Source: Bryobacterales bacterium
GTDB taxonomy: Bacteria > Acidobacteriota > Terriglobia > Bryobacterales > Bryobacteraceae
Reading direction: 5' to 3'
Length of the DNA stretch: 36,231 nt
NCBI GenBank assembly: GCA_003170295.1
Contig: PNAJ01000121.1
Coordinates: 1-36,231, forward strand
Part shown: piece by piece, positions 20,969 to 29,290 of the stretch
Layout: each line of letters begins with the position of its first letter
How positions within the stretch are numbered: the stretch's first letter is position 1
The notes under the pieces: model-generated
Database searches by the model: none
Told to the model about the DNA's origin: nothing
The model's input: the letters and a program-made list of their open reading frames with translations, nothing else
Position numbers and translations under genes: made by a program

Positions 20969-22531
20969 ATGCGCCTCCGTACCCTGCTCGTGTTCCTGCT
21001 TCTGCTCATCCCCTCGGCCTTTTACATCTGGCATAACCCCGACATGCCGCAATTCGGCAAGCTGCACGACGACGGACTCCTGTTCGTCTCCGCCAAAAGC
21101 CTCGCCACCGGCCAAGGCTTCCGCATCCTCAGCCTGCCGGAGCAGCCCGCCCAAACCAAATATCCGGTCTTATACCCGCTCTATCTGTCCCTGATCTGGC
21201 GAATCAACCCGAATTTCCCCGAGAATCTCACCGTCGCGACCTGGTTCAGTTGGCCTCTGCTCGTCCTCTGTCTAGCCCTCGTCTGGATATATTGGCGCGG
21301 CGAAAACCTGCCGGAGCCCCGCATCTGGATCGTCCTCGGCCTTCTCGCGATCAGTCCTTATATGATCCTGTTCGGATGCAGCCTGTTCGCCGAAGTATTC
21401 TTTCTCTGTTGGCTCGTCGCGACGTTCATTGTCGGGCGCCGCGCGGGCCTCGCGATGGCGCTCCTCGCAGGCGTTCTCGCTGGATGCGCCTATCTTTCCC
21501 GAACCGCCGGCATCGCGCTGATCGTCTCCATGCCCGCGTGGTATTTGTGGCGTCGCGAATCCCGCCGAGCGCTAGCCTTCGCCGCGGGAATGATTCCCTT
21601 CGTCGTCGGCTGGACCATCTGGTGCTCCGTGCACCGCTTCCCCGCCACCACCCCGACGCTCATTTATTACACCGATTACGTCAAGTTCCAGTTCCTGAAC
21701 GTCGGCCTAGATAATCTGGCCGTTGTTTTGTGGAAGAACACAGACCAGTTGCTTTTCGGCATGGGATCGCTATTCGTGCCCGAATTCATTACCCTGCTCC
21801 CGGTCAAGATTCTCACGCAAGTAGTCGCGATCGCCATGATCTCAGGCGTCGTCCGGCTCGCGCGCCGAGGCATCGCCGTGCCCTATTCTTTCTTCGCCCT
21901 GGTTTCCTCCGCGATGCTCATCGTGTGGCATTTCCCCCCGAACCAGCGTTTCGTAATGCCACTCTATCCTCTGCTCGCCGCTGGACTCGTCGCCGAAATG
22001 GAGCACCTCTTCCAGATGCTTCGCGGAGCCTTCCGCCACAAGGAGGTCGCCCAACGCGTCGTCGCCGGAGTATTCGCGACCCTCGTCCTAGCGATCCTCG
22101 CCGGAGGAGTCGGCCTCCAGCTCTTCTTCACCTTCAAATCCATGCCCGAGCAAGCCCGGGGCGATCGCCTCCGCCTGATCCAGACCCGCGCAACTTACGC
22201 CTGGATCGGTCAGCATCTCCCACCCTCCGCCGGCATCCTCTCTAATGACGACCCGCCTCTTTATCTCTACACCGGCCACCCCGGCAACTCCGCGCCTCTG
22301 ATGCCCCGCTGGTGGTATGCCGACGACAACGCAAAAGTCACGGCCTTTTATAAAGGTGTGATCCCCTACTGCCGTAGTCGAGGTTTCGACTACATCTTGG
22401 CAACTCCAGACGACCTAGACCGTTGGAGCGAAGGCCAAGACCAACCCGCCGTCCAGCAGGCAATGCAAAACCAACAACTAGAACCTCTCTTGAAAGCCCC
22501 CAACGGAGCCACAGTCTTCCGCATCAGGTAA
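20969..22531 (+). CDS. GT-C glycosyltransferase, ArnT/PMT (GT39-like) family
   Basis: A 520-residue polytopic membrane enzyme expected to transfer a sugar from a polyprenyl phosphate on the outer face of the membrane. The first loop carries the catalytic-type acidic pair (HDDGLLF, Asp34-Asp35) after the first membrane span, followed by TKYPVLYPLYLSLIW. About 10-11 spans continue to residue 390, then a soluble C-terminal part (TYAWIGQHLPPSAGILSNDD, YTGHP, FYKGVIPYCRSRGFDYILAT). It is divergent from the GT87 pseudogene, 82 bp away, so the pair may once have served one glycan pathway. Donor and acceptor unknown. Confidence 0.8.
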   Translation: MRLRTLLVFLLLLIPSAFYIWHNPDMPQFGKLHDDGLLFVSAKSLATGQGFRILSLPEQPAQTKYPVLYPLYLSLIWRINPNFPENLTVATWFSWPLLVLCLALVWIYWRGENLPEPRIWIVLGLLAISPYMILFGCSLFAEVFFLCWLVATFIVGRRAGLAMALLAGVLAGCAYLSRTAGIALIVSMPAWYLWRRESRRALAFAAGMIPFVVGWTIWCSVHRFPATTPTLIYYTDYVKFQFLNVGLDNLAVVLWKNTDQLLFGMGSLFVPEFITLLPVKILTQVVAIAMISGVVRLARRGIAVPYSFFALVSSAMLIVWHFPPNQRFVMPLYPLLAAGLVAEMEHLFQMLRGAFRHKEVAQRVVAGVFATLVLAILAGGVGLQLFFTFKSMPEQARGDRLRLIQTRATYAWIGQHLPPSAGILSNDDPPLYLYTGHPGNSAPLMPRWWYADDNAKVTAFYKGVIPYCRSRGFDYILATPDDLDRWSEGQDQPAVQQAMQNQQLEPLLKAPNGATVFRIR

Positions 22532-22540
22532 TCCGCTTCA

Positions 22541-22564
22541 TTCTGGCTACTGGCTACTGGCTAC
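22541..22564. repeat. CTGGCTACTGGCTAC short-repeat cluster
   Basis: Three tandem CTGGCTA units lie in the 39-bp gap between two convergent genes. The same units occur in inverted orientation inside the YfhO gene at 8594-8629. Confidence 0.7.
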
Positions 22565-22570
22565 TTCTTC

Positions 22571-24991
22571 TCACTCCCACCGCAGCGCACTCAACGGATC
22601 CACCCGCGACACCTTCATCGCCGGAATATAGCAAGCCGCCGCCGCGACCCCGATCAACACTGCCGCGACCCCTGCCAGCGTCCAAGGATCGGTAGCCTTC
22701 ACCCCAAACAACAGCCCTTCCATGACCCTCCCGAGAGCCAAAGCCCCCGCGATCCCGCACCCCAACCCCACCAGCACCGGCGCGAGCCCCTGCCGCAGCA
22801 CCATCGTGCGCAAATTCCCCGCCGTAGCCCCCAGCGCCAGTCGAATCCCCATCTCGCCTCGCCTCTGCGCGACCGTGTAGGAAACCACCCCGAAAATCCC
22901 CACACAAGCCAGCATCAGCGCGACCCCCGCAAACACCAGCACCAGCGACAATTGGAATTTCCTCTCTGCCACCGACGCCGAAACGATATCCTGCATCGTT
23001 CGAAACTGCGGCACCGGCAACTCCGGGTCAAGCTTGTGCAACTCCGCACGCACCGCTCCCGCGATCGACTTCGGATCCATCGCCGTCCGCACAATCAGCG
23101 CTGTCGCGCTGCGCCCTCGATACCAATAAGGCAGATAGACCACCTGCTGCGGAGCCTTTTCGAGTCCGCTCCCGTGCACATCGCCGACCACTCCAATCAC
23201 CTCCAGCATCGGCGCGTTATCCTCTCCGAAATGAAACCGCTTGCCCAGCGGATTCGCTCCCGGCCACAGTTTGCGCGCTGTACTCTCCCCCACCAGCGCG
23301 ACCCATTTGTCGCTCTCCTGAAACACGCGCCCCGACCGCAGTGGAATCCCCATGGCATGAAAATAGTCTCCATTCACGCTCCGCATGTCGACGAGGGGAC
23401 GCTCAAAAAGCGGCGCGTTCACTCCCTCCAGAATCAGCAGGTTGTTGTTGCCTTCCCCGGTCAAAGGCAGCTTGTTCGTCACGCCCACCGCAGTCACGCC
23501 GGGCAACGGTTTCACCGCCTCCAGCGCCTTTTTTAAGAACGCCGAGCGCTTCGCTCCATCCCGATACCGCGTCCCCGCCAGATACAACTCCACTTGGATC
23601 GCGTGTTCGGTGTCGAATCCCTTATCGACGTGCATCAATCGCACAAAGCTATTGAGCAGCAGCCCAGCCGCCGCCAGACATACCGTGCATAACCCGACTT
23701 CGAGCGCGACGAGAAGGGTCCGCATCCGCCCGCTATGCCGGGAATCCGTGGCGCTTCGCCCGCCAGCGCGCAACCCCTCCTGCGGATCGATCCGCGACGC
23801 TCGCCAAGCCGGCAGCAGCCCAAACAGCACCGCCGAAAGCAAGGACAACGCGCACGCCACAGCCAGCACGCGCGCGTCGATGTGTACTTCGTTCAACCGG
23901 GCGACATCCAGGGGCGCATTCGTCAAAATGAGACGCAACACCCCATACGCGACCGCGATTCCCAATACTCCTCCCATCGCCGCGACCACCAGACTCTCCG
24001 TCAGCATCTGCCGCAATAACCGGCGAGTGCTCGCGCCCACCGCCGCGCGAATGGCGAACTCCCTCTTCCGACCAGTAGCCCGCGCCAGCATCAGATTCGC
24101 GATGTTCACGCACACGATCAGCAGCACCGCGCCCACCGCCGACAGCAGCAGCAGCAGCCCTTTGCGAGAACGCCCCGTTAGTTGTTGCTGCAGCGGAACC
24201 AGCCTCGCCCGCAATTCGATCTTCTCCGGGAGATCGCGCACAATGTCCGCTTGAATCGCATTCAGTTCCTCCAGCGCCCGCGCCGCCGTAACGCCTTTCT
24301 TCAATCGGACAATACCCCCGAAATTAAAATCGCCCATCTGCTCCATCTCATCGTCGGTGATCGCCAGAGGCTTCCAGAGATCCGGATCTTGATCGGTAAT
24401 CACCAAGGATTGAAGCTGGCTCAAGCGCGGAACTCTCAATCCCGCCGGCATCACCCCGATCACTTCATACGGCTTATCGTTCAGCACCACTTTCCGCCCC
24501 AGCACCGCCGGATCGCCGTGAAACCGCCCTCGCCATAACGAGTCGCTCAACAACACCACCTGATCTCGCCCGAGAGTGTCCTCCTCTTCAAGAAACCCGC
24601 GCCCGATCTGCGGCTGCACTCCGAGCATCGGGAACAGATTCGCGGAAATACGCGAAGCAATCACGCGCTCCGGCTCTCCGCCCGAAGTCAGGTTAAACGC
24701 GAGCGGGTCCAACAGTGCGATCTGCTCCGCCGCGGTCCAGTGCTTCCTCCATTCGCGAAAGTGCAGCGCGCTCACCGGAAAGTCCGATCCAAAACTCGCG
24801 AACTTCGGCACCACTTCCTGCACCGCATAAAGCCGCTCCGGCTCACGAAACGGAAGCGACCGCAGCAGCACTCCGTCAACAATGCTGAACATCGCGGTGT
24901 TCGCCCCAATCCCAACCGCCAGAATCAGAATCACGATCACCGCATAACCCGGATTGCGCCCGAGCGCGCGCAGTGCATAGCGAAAGTCCAT
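22571..24991 (-). CDS. ADOP-type ABC permease (MacB/FtsX, duplicated)
   Basis: An 806-residue permease of the acidobacterial duplicated orphan permease type: two copies of a MacB_PCD periplasmic domain plus FtsX-like membrane domain. It begins MDFRYALRALGRNPGYAVIV and the first span (VILILAVGIGANTAMFSIVDG); the second unit shows LLVALEVGLCTVCLAAAGLL and ends VIGVAAAACYIPAMKVSRVD. There is no ATPase gene next to it, which is usual for ADOPs. The ATG at 24991 is chosen; the 42-codon extension upstream only reads through intergenic hairpins. Substrate unknown; the family is linked to macrolide or lipoprotein export. Confidence 0.9.
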   Translation of the reverse strand: MDFRYALRALGRNPGYAVIVILILAVGIGANTAMFSIVDGVLLRSLPFREPERLYAVQEVVPKFASFGSDFPVSALHFREWRKHWTAAEQIALLDPLAFNLTSGGEPERVIASRISANLFPMLGVQPQIGRGFLEEEDTLGRDQVVLLSDSLWRGRFHGDPAVLGRKVVLNDKPYEVIGVMPAGLRVPRLSQLQSLVITDQDPDLWKPLAITDDEMEQMGDFNFGGIVRLKKGVTAARALEELNAIQADIVRDLPEKIELRARLVPLQQQLTGRSRKGLLLLLSAVGAVLLIVCVNIANLMLARATGRKREFAIRAAVGASTRRLLRQMLTESLVVAAMGGVLGIAVAYGVLRLILTNAPLDVARLNEVHIDARVLAVACALSLLSAVLFGLLPAWRASRIDPQEGLRAGGRSATDSRHSGRMRTLLVALEVGLCTVCLAAAGLLLNSFVRLMHVDKGFDTEHAIQVELYLAGTRYRDGAKRSAFLKKALEAVKPLPGVTAVGVTNKLPLTGEGNNNLLILEGVNAPLFERPLVDMRSVNGDYFHAMGIPLRSGRVFQESDKWVALVGESTARKLWPGANPLGKRFHFGEDNAPMLEVIGVVGDVHGSGLEKAPQQVVYLPYWYRGRSATALIVRTAMDPKSIAGAVRAELHKLDPELPVPQFRTMQDIVSASVAERKFQLSLVLVFAGVALMLACVGIFGVVSYTVAQRRGEMGIRLALGATAGNLRTMVLRQGLAPVLVGLGCGIAGALALGRVMEGLLFGVKATDPWTLAGVAAVLIGVAAAACYIPAMKVSRVDPLSALRWE

Positions 24992-25036
24992 AACCCCTAT
25001 ACGACCGGTCCCAACCAAAAGTTTGCAAAAAGGTGG

Positions 25037-25096
25037 CACAGACTTTAGTCTGTGACGTGGGGCAAGCTGGCAGCCTGCGGCCGATTGGCAATCGGG
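25037..25096. repeat. Triple-hairpin intergenic repeat
   Basis: Three hairpins in a row: CACAGACT / AGTCTGTG (25037-25054), GCAAGCTGGCAGCCTGC (25062-25078, imperfect) and CCGATTGGCAATCGG (25081-25095). The last two recur in the same order at 26216-26252 with compensating base changes. They lie between the divergent ADOP and membrane-protein genes. Confidence 0.75.
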
Positions 25097-25109
25097 CAAC
25101 CAGATTTCA

Positions 25110-25958
25110 GTGGCCAACCCGGTCGACTATACTGACCAAAACACCGGAGCCATCCTGCATCCCGTAACAAAGCCAGTCGAAACCGACCTGCTGACCATCG
25201 CATCCATCGGAATCCTGGCTTACATCCTCGGCAACATCATTCATGAAGGCCTAGGCCACGGCGGCGCTTGCCTCATCACCGGCGGACGGCCGCTGCTCAT
25301 CACTGCGGTCAACATGGAATGCAGCGCGGACAATCGGTTCGTCACCGCGAGCGGATCGCTGATGAACGCCGTCGCCGCCGCCCTCTTCTTTCTCCTGACC
25401 CGGATCGCAAGATCGCCTCATCTGAAATACTTCGCCTGGCTCTCCATGACCGTGAACATGTTATCGACCGCCGGTTACCTGGCATTTTCCGGCATCGGAG
25501 GCTTCGGCGATTGGGCGATGTTCATTCAAAGATTCACTCCGCAATGGGCCTGGAGAGTGGGCCTCACCGTCGTCGGTGCCGCGGCTTACATGCTCTTCGT
25601 CCGATGGAGCCTTCTCGCACTGCGTCCGCTCATTGGCAGCGACCGCGGCCAGCGTTTCGTCCTCGCAAAACGCCTGTGCCGACCGCCCTACTTCGCCGGA
25701 GGCATAGTCGAATGCCTCGCCGGCGCGCTGAATCCTCAAGGATGGCTTCTCGTAGCCCTCTCCGCCGCCGCGTCCACATTTGGAGGCAGCTCCGCGCTTC
25801 TCTGGGCGCCCTACTGGCTGAAAGGGAGCGGAATTCCCACCGGCCCAAGCGCGGAGCCCATGCCGATCCCAAGAAGTTGGCCCCTGATCATTACAGCCAA
25901 CATCATCGCCGTCAGCTTCATTCTAATCCTCGGCCCCGGCATCCACTTCGCTCACTAG
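25110..25958 (+). CDS. Integral membrane protein with an HEGLGH motif (M50-like?)
   Basis: A 282-residue protein with about seven membrane spans. The first span, LTIASIGILAYILGNI, leads directly into IHEGLGHGGACLITGG: His45-Glu46...His50. In site-2 proteases the motif is HExxH; here three residues separate Glu from the second His (HExxxH), so it resembles but does not fit the classical zinc site. A second motif of M50 proteins (NxxPxxxxDG) was not found; NPQGWLL at 240-246 is only suggestive. The start is GTG at 25110 just after the hairpin repeat. Function unknown: a degenerate or variant membrane protease is one option. Confidence 0.65.
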   Translation: MANPVDYTDQNTGAILHPVTKPVETDLLTIASIGILAYILGNIIHEGLGHGGACLITGGRPLLITAVNMECSADNRFVTASGSLMNAVAAALFFLLTRIARSPHLKYFAWLSMTVNMLSTAGYLAFSGIGGFGDWAMFIQRFTPQWAWRVGLTVVGAAAYMLFVRWSLLALRPLIGSDRGQRFVLAKRLCRPPYFAGGIVECLAGALNPQGWLLVALSAAASTFGGSSALLWAPYWLKGSGIPTGPSAEPMPIPRSWPLIITANIIAVSFILILGPGIHFAH

Positions 25959-26001
25959 CAGACCCCAGTAGTGTCCCCCACTACCCGGGACCTTGTGTTG
26001 T

Positions 26002-26044
26002 GGCGCACGCCTCCAGGCGTGCCGCGTCGACATTCGTGTCGACG
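26002..26044. repeat. Twin-hairpin intergenic repeat, copy 3
   Basis: GGCGCACGCC / GGCGTGCC (26002-26023) followed by CGTCGACA / TGTCGACG (26025-26044). Same design as copies at 1-44 and 5831-5874, with compensating changes in the stems. Confidence 0.78.
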
Positions 26045-26112
26045 TCAGGGACCATCGCGATCCCGAACCGCGACCGTTCGCCTGCCAGGAGTTTTCACTT
26101 TCAAGCGTTGTC

Positions 26113-26192
26113 AAGCCGGTGGAGTCCCATCTTCGCCCCAGGATTGGAGGTCACAATTTGCGACCTCCAATTTTCCAAACTCGTCAGTCGCG
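26113..26192 (-). pseudogene. Remnant of an ORF6N-domain protein gene
   Basis: On the minus strand this reads RLTSLENWRSQIVTSNPGA, then KMGLHR, matching the middle of ORF6N (KilA-N/Bro-type) domains, where ENWRSQIVTSNPxxKMGLRRPP precedes the AFTEHG segment. Nothing before or after continues the domain. The strong palindrome ATTGGAGGTC / GACCTCCAAT inside is coding sequence of the domain (WRSQIVTSN) rather than a terminator. ORF6N proteins are phage- and plasmid-associated DNA-binding factors. Confidence 0.65.
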
Positions 26193-26210
26193 TTCGTCGA
26201 TGCATGCATT

Positions 26211-26305
26211 GTGGGGCAGGTTGGCAACCTGCGGACCGATTGGCAATCGGTCCATCCGGGCGAGAGCCCGGACGCGCTATAGAGCCGCGACCATCGGGAG
26301 CGGTC
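26211..26305. repeat. Hairpin cluster related to 25037-25096
   Basis: GCAGGTTGGCAACCTGC (26216-26232), GACCGATTGGCAATCGGTC (26234-26252) and TCCGGGC / GCCCGGA (26255-26272) follow one another, then GAGCCGCGACC and GGGAGCGGTC (26282-26304). The first two match hairpins 2 and 3 of the cluster at 25037-25096. Confidence 0.75.
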
Positions 26306-26470
26306 AAGCCCATGTTTTGGAGAGCGTCGACCGGCAGGATTGTGAAAGACTCGGTAGCGCCCTAAATCTGCCGGCGTGGTTGCTGCCGCGCGGCCGCTAG
26401 CATCCACGCAAAAAAACCGCGCCCGCTTTCGGAGCACGTCCGTGATATCCTTCGAGCCAGATTTCACTGT

Positions 26471-27313
26471 ATGACCATCGACGATCCCCAGAAAGCTCTG
26501 GAAGCGCAGATCGAAGCTGAGGAAAGGGCAGAATCGCCCATCGTAAGATTTGTGCCCGGCCTCGCGCGGGTGCTCGAAGCAATACCCACGGAACTCCTGC
26601 CTCAACACTTCGGTGGACCGGCTTCGCTGACGAAATTGTTTGCCAAGATCGCGTCATCGTTCATTTCAAAAGAACGTGAGGAACGGCGGAAGGCCTTAAT
26701 AGATATGCTTTCTAGCGAGCTTCATTGGCTCAAGGGCAAGCTGCTGGAAATCACCAGCCAACATGCCGCCTTCATGCGAGATGAGTTTCCTGGTCTGGTC
26801 CTCGATGCGCTTGAAAAGGCTGAACAAACTCGCACTCGCGAGCGAATCAAGCGTATCGCGCGGATTGTCGCGAACGCCGCAGTCAGGGGTCCTGCGAAAC
26901 CGGCGGATATAACCGAAGAACTATCGCGCGTTGCCATGACCCTCGACGAATCCGATGTTCAGGTGCTCTCGGAACTGGTGAGGGGCCAACGCGTCGGTTA
27001 TGAGAGCAGCCTCGGCAGCGTCCCCGGCGAACTTGTTAACAACTATTGGCGCTCCGGCGAAACGGCAACGAACGAAACGCCCGCCACCTTGCGTTCCCAG
27101 AAACCTGGCCGATTAAGCGGCGTTGCAGTTCGGCTCGACATTCCCGAAGGTGAGCTTCATGCCAGATGCGCGAAACTGCAAGGATTCGGCCTTGTGATTC
27201 AAGTGGATCGAAACTCCATGAAGAACGGGCCTGGGACTCTGCCCTACGCGGTACTGACTCGCGGAATTGAGTTCATTGACGCGATTCAATCGCTGGCTCA
27301 GATTGCCGAGTAA
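26471..27313 (+). CDS. Hypothetical helical protein, 280 residues
   Basis: No family was recognised with confidence. The sequence is predicted to be largely helical and soluble: AQIEAEERAESPIVRF at the start, a helical block at 50-140 (KEREERRKALIDMLSSELHW, TRTRERIKRIARIVANAAVR), then a second block SDVQVLSELVRGQRVGYESS and a C-terminal part resembling a small winged-helix (KPGRLSGVAVRLDIPEGELH, KLQGFGLVIQVDRN). The last features suggest a DNA-associated or regulatory protein of an accessory locus. The ATG at 26471 is used; no clear ribosome site. It follows a repeat-rich gap and precedes rmuC. Confidence 0.6.
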   Translation: MTIDDPQKALEAQIEAEERAESPIVRFVPGLARVLEAIPTELLPQHFGGPASLTKLFAKIASSFISKEREERRKALIDMLSSELHWLKGKLLEITSQHAAFMRDEFPGLVLDALEKAEQTRTRERIKRIARIVANAAVRGPAKPADITEELSRVAMTLDESDVQVLSELVRGQRVGYESSLGSVPGELVNNYWRSGETATNETPATLRSQKPGRLSGVAVRLDIPEGELHARCAKLQGFGLVIQVDRNSMKNGPGTLPYAVLTRGIEFIDAIQSLAQIAE

Positions 27314-27385
27314 TGGAGGGGGCGAACGCTATCTAAGTAGCTCTTCGCCGCACCCAAAAATCTGTGCCAAACTAAAGTGGGAACC

Positions 27386-28363
27386 ATGCCACTCGCAACA
27401 TTCTTGGCCGGAATTGTTTTAGCCCTAGCCCTCGGCATCCTCCTGACCGCCCTCTGGTTCCGCCAGCGCAAAACTCCTCCGATCGCCGCAACCCTAGAAC
27501 GGCTCGAAGCGCAACTCCGCGAGTTAGAATCCCAACGCCAACACATGCAAGGCGGACTCGACCATCACCTCACCTCTCTTACCCGCGAAACCGTAGCCCT
27601 CTCGCAAGCCCTGCGAGCCCCCAACGCCCGAGGCCGCTGGGGCGAGCTCACCCTCCGCCGCGTAGCCGAGCTTTCCGGCATGGCCGCCCAATGCGATTTC
27701 TTCGAGCAACACTCCTCCGACGGCCAGCGCCCTGACATGATCGTGAAACTCCCCGGCGGACGCACGCTAGCGGTCGATGCGAAAGTGCCCTTGTCAGCGT
27801 ATCTAGACGCCGAAGCCGCCCTCGACGATGTGTCCCGCCGCGCCGCGCTAGATCGCCACGCGCAACAAGTGATGCGCCACGTCGTGCAGTTGAGCGCCCG
27901 CGAATATTGGGCACGCCTGCAACCATCGCCAGAAATGGTAGTGCTATTCATGGCAGGCGACCATTTCCTAGCCGCCGCGCTGGAACGCGAACCCGAGCTG
28001 CTGGAAAAAGCCCTCGCAAGAAGAGTTCTTCTCGCGACCCCTGTAACGCTGGTCAGCGTCTTAAAAGGCGTAGCCTACACCTGGCGTCAGGAAAAGCTAG
28101 CGCAAAATGCAGTCGAGCTGCGCCGCTTAGGCGCGGAACTTTACGACCGCGTGCGCATCTTCTCCGAATCCTATTCTGACGCCGGCCGCCATCTCGCCAA
28201 AGCCGTCGATGCATATAATCGTTCCGCTGCATCCTGGGAATCGCGCCTCACGCCGTCTTTAAAACGTATGCGCGAATTAGGAGTCGGCGGCGAGGAAGCA
28301 TTCGAGCCGCCGCACCTCGAAGCAGTTGTCAGAGACCCTCAAGGAGCCGATAGACCCACATGA
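27386..28363 (+). CDS. rmuC: RmuC-family DNA recombination protein
   Basis: RmuC proteins have a restriction-endonuclease-like core and limit inversions between short inverted repeats. The 325-residue protein has an N-terminal membrane anchor (LATFLAGIVLALALGILL), a coiled-coil region (ATLERLEAQLRELESQRQHM) and the RmuC core: RGRWGELTLRRVAELSGM, RPDMIVKLPGGRTLAVDAKV, PLSAYLDA, and LLATPVTLVSVLKGVAYTWR. Family length is usually 350-500, so this is a short form. The ATG at 27386 is preferred to GTG at 27377. Its stop overlaps the next gene start (ATGA). Confidence 0.88.
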   Translation: MPLATFLAGIVLALALGILLTALWFRQRKTPPIAATLERLEAQLRELESQRQHMQGGLDHHLTSLTRETVALSQALRAPNARGRWGELTLRRVAELSGMAAQCDFFEQHSSDGQRPDMIVKLPGGRTLAVDAKVPLSAYLDAEAALDDVSRRAALDRHAQQVMRHVVQLSAREYWARLQPSPEMVVLFMAGDHFLAAALEREPELLEKALARRVLLATPVTLVSVLKGVAYTWRQEKLAQNAVELRRLGAELYDRVRIFSESYSDAGRHLAKAVDAYNRSAASWESRLTPSLKRMRELGVGGEEAFEPPHLEAVVRDPQGADRPT

Positions 28364-29262
28364 TGCGCCAGCTCTTCCTGTTTCTTTCCACGCAGAAAGG
28401 AATCAGGAAGTGGATGGAAACGTCGCCCGTCGCACAAAAACTCACCCGGCGCTTCATCGCGGGCGAAACATTGGAAGACGAATTGACGGTTTGCGCCCGC
28501 CTGGCAAACCAAAAAATAACTTCAACGCTCGACCACCTCGGTGAAAACGTCACGTCGCTAGAAGAAGCCGCGGCATCGCGCGACGCGTATCTTCTCGCGC
28601 TCGATGAGATCGCGAAACGCGGACTCCCCTCCACCGTCTCGCTCAAATTAACGCAGTTCGGCATCGATTTATCGCCTGAAGCGTGTATTGAGAATGTGCT
28701 CGCGTTGTCCACTCGAGCGAGCGCACTCGGCAGCTGCATCGAAATCGATATGGAATCGACCGAGTACACCGACCGCACTTTAGAAGTCGTCGAAAAACTC
28801 GGTTCTGCAAGAGCGGTGATTCAAGCTTATTTGTATCGCAGCGCCGCCGATATCGAACGCTTAAACTCGCTCAAGATTAACGTCCGTTTGTGCAAGGGCG
28901 CCTACAACGAACCCGCCACCGTCGCATTCCCAGGCAAGCGCGATGTCGACCGCAACTATTTAGCGCTCATGAAGATCCTGCTCGATAAAGGAACCTATCC
29001 CGCGATCGCCTCGCACGATGAAACGATTCTCGGCGAGGCGTTCCGCTACGCCAGAGAGCGCAAAATTCCGCCGGAAAACTTCGAGTTTCAAATGCTCTAC
29101 GGAATCCGCAACGATCTGCAAAAACGCATTATCGATTTAGGCTACCGTTTGCGCGTTTACGTGCCGTATGGGGTCGCATGGTATCCCTATTTCATGCGCA
29201 GATTGGCCGAAAGACCAGCAAATGCGTTATTTCTCGCAAAGAACGTTTTTAAGGGCGATTAA
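28360..29262 (+). CDS. Proline dehydrogenase (PRODH)
   Basis: This flavoenzyme oxidises proline to delta-1-pyrroline-5-carboxylate. The 300-residue length fits the monofunctional PRODH of Gram-positive and acidobacterial type. Motifs along the TIM barrel: STVSLKLTQFGIDLS, IEIDMESTEYTDRTLE, AVIQAYLYRSAADIERL, VRLCKGAYNEP, and near the C-terminus GYRLRVYVPYG followed by WYPYFMRRLAERPAN, which holds the FAD and proline-binding arginines. No P5C dehydrogenase gene is nearby. It is translationally coupled to rmuC (ATGA overlap); convergent with ribBA 29 bp away. Confidence 0.92.
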   Translation: MMRQLFLFLSTQKGIRKWMETSPVAQKLTRRFIAGETLEDELTVCARLANQKITSTLDHLGENVTSLEEAAASRDAYLLALDEIAKRGLPSTVSLKLTQFGIDLSPEACIENVLALSTRASALGSCIEIDMESTEYTDRTLEVVEKLGSARAVIQAYLYRSAADIERLNSLKINVRLCKGAYNEPATVAFPGKRDVDRNYLALMKILLDKGTYPAIASHDETILGEAFRYARERKIPPENFEFQMLYGIRNDLQKRIIDLGYRLRVYVPYGVAWYPYFMRRLAERPANALFLAKNVFKGD

Positions 29263-29290
29263 GGCTTCCGCGAAGCTGTTGCTTGCGGAT

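Larger units (their letters stand above)
25959..26470. other. 512-bp intergenic region built of repeats and a gene remnant
   Basis: This stretch holds no convincing intact gene. It contains the third twin-hairpin repeat (26002-26044), an ORF6N-domain gene remnant (26113-26192, minus strand) and a hairpin cluster (26211-26305). Several open frames cross it but their translations are arginine/proline-rich and read through the hairpins. Confidence 0.7.

Noticed and set aside
24992..25117. N-terminal extension of the ADOP permease to 848 residues
   Set aside because: The extension reads through intergenic hairpins that recur elsewhere, and family members start at MDFRYALRALGRNPG-like sequence.
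26143..26171. Strong hairpin with following TTTT, apparently a terminator
   Set aside because: The block encodes the WRSQIVTSN segment of an ORF6N domain on the minus strand, and lies far from the upstream gene.
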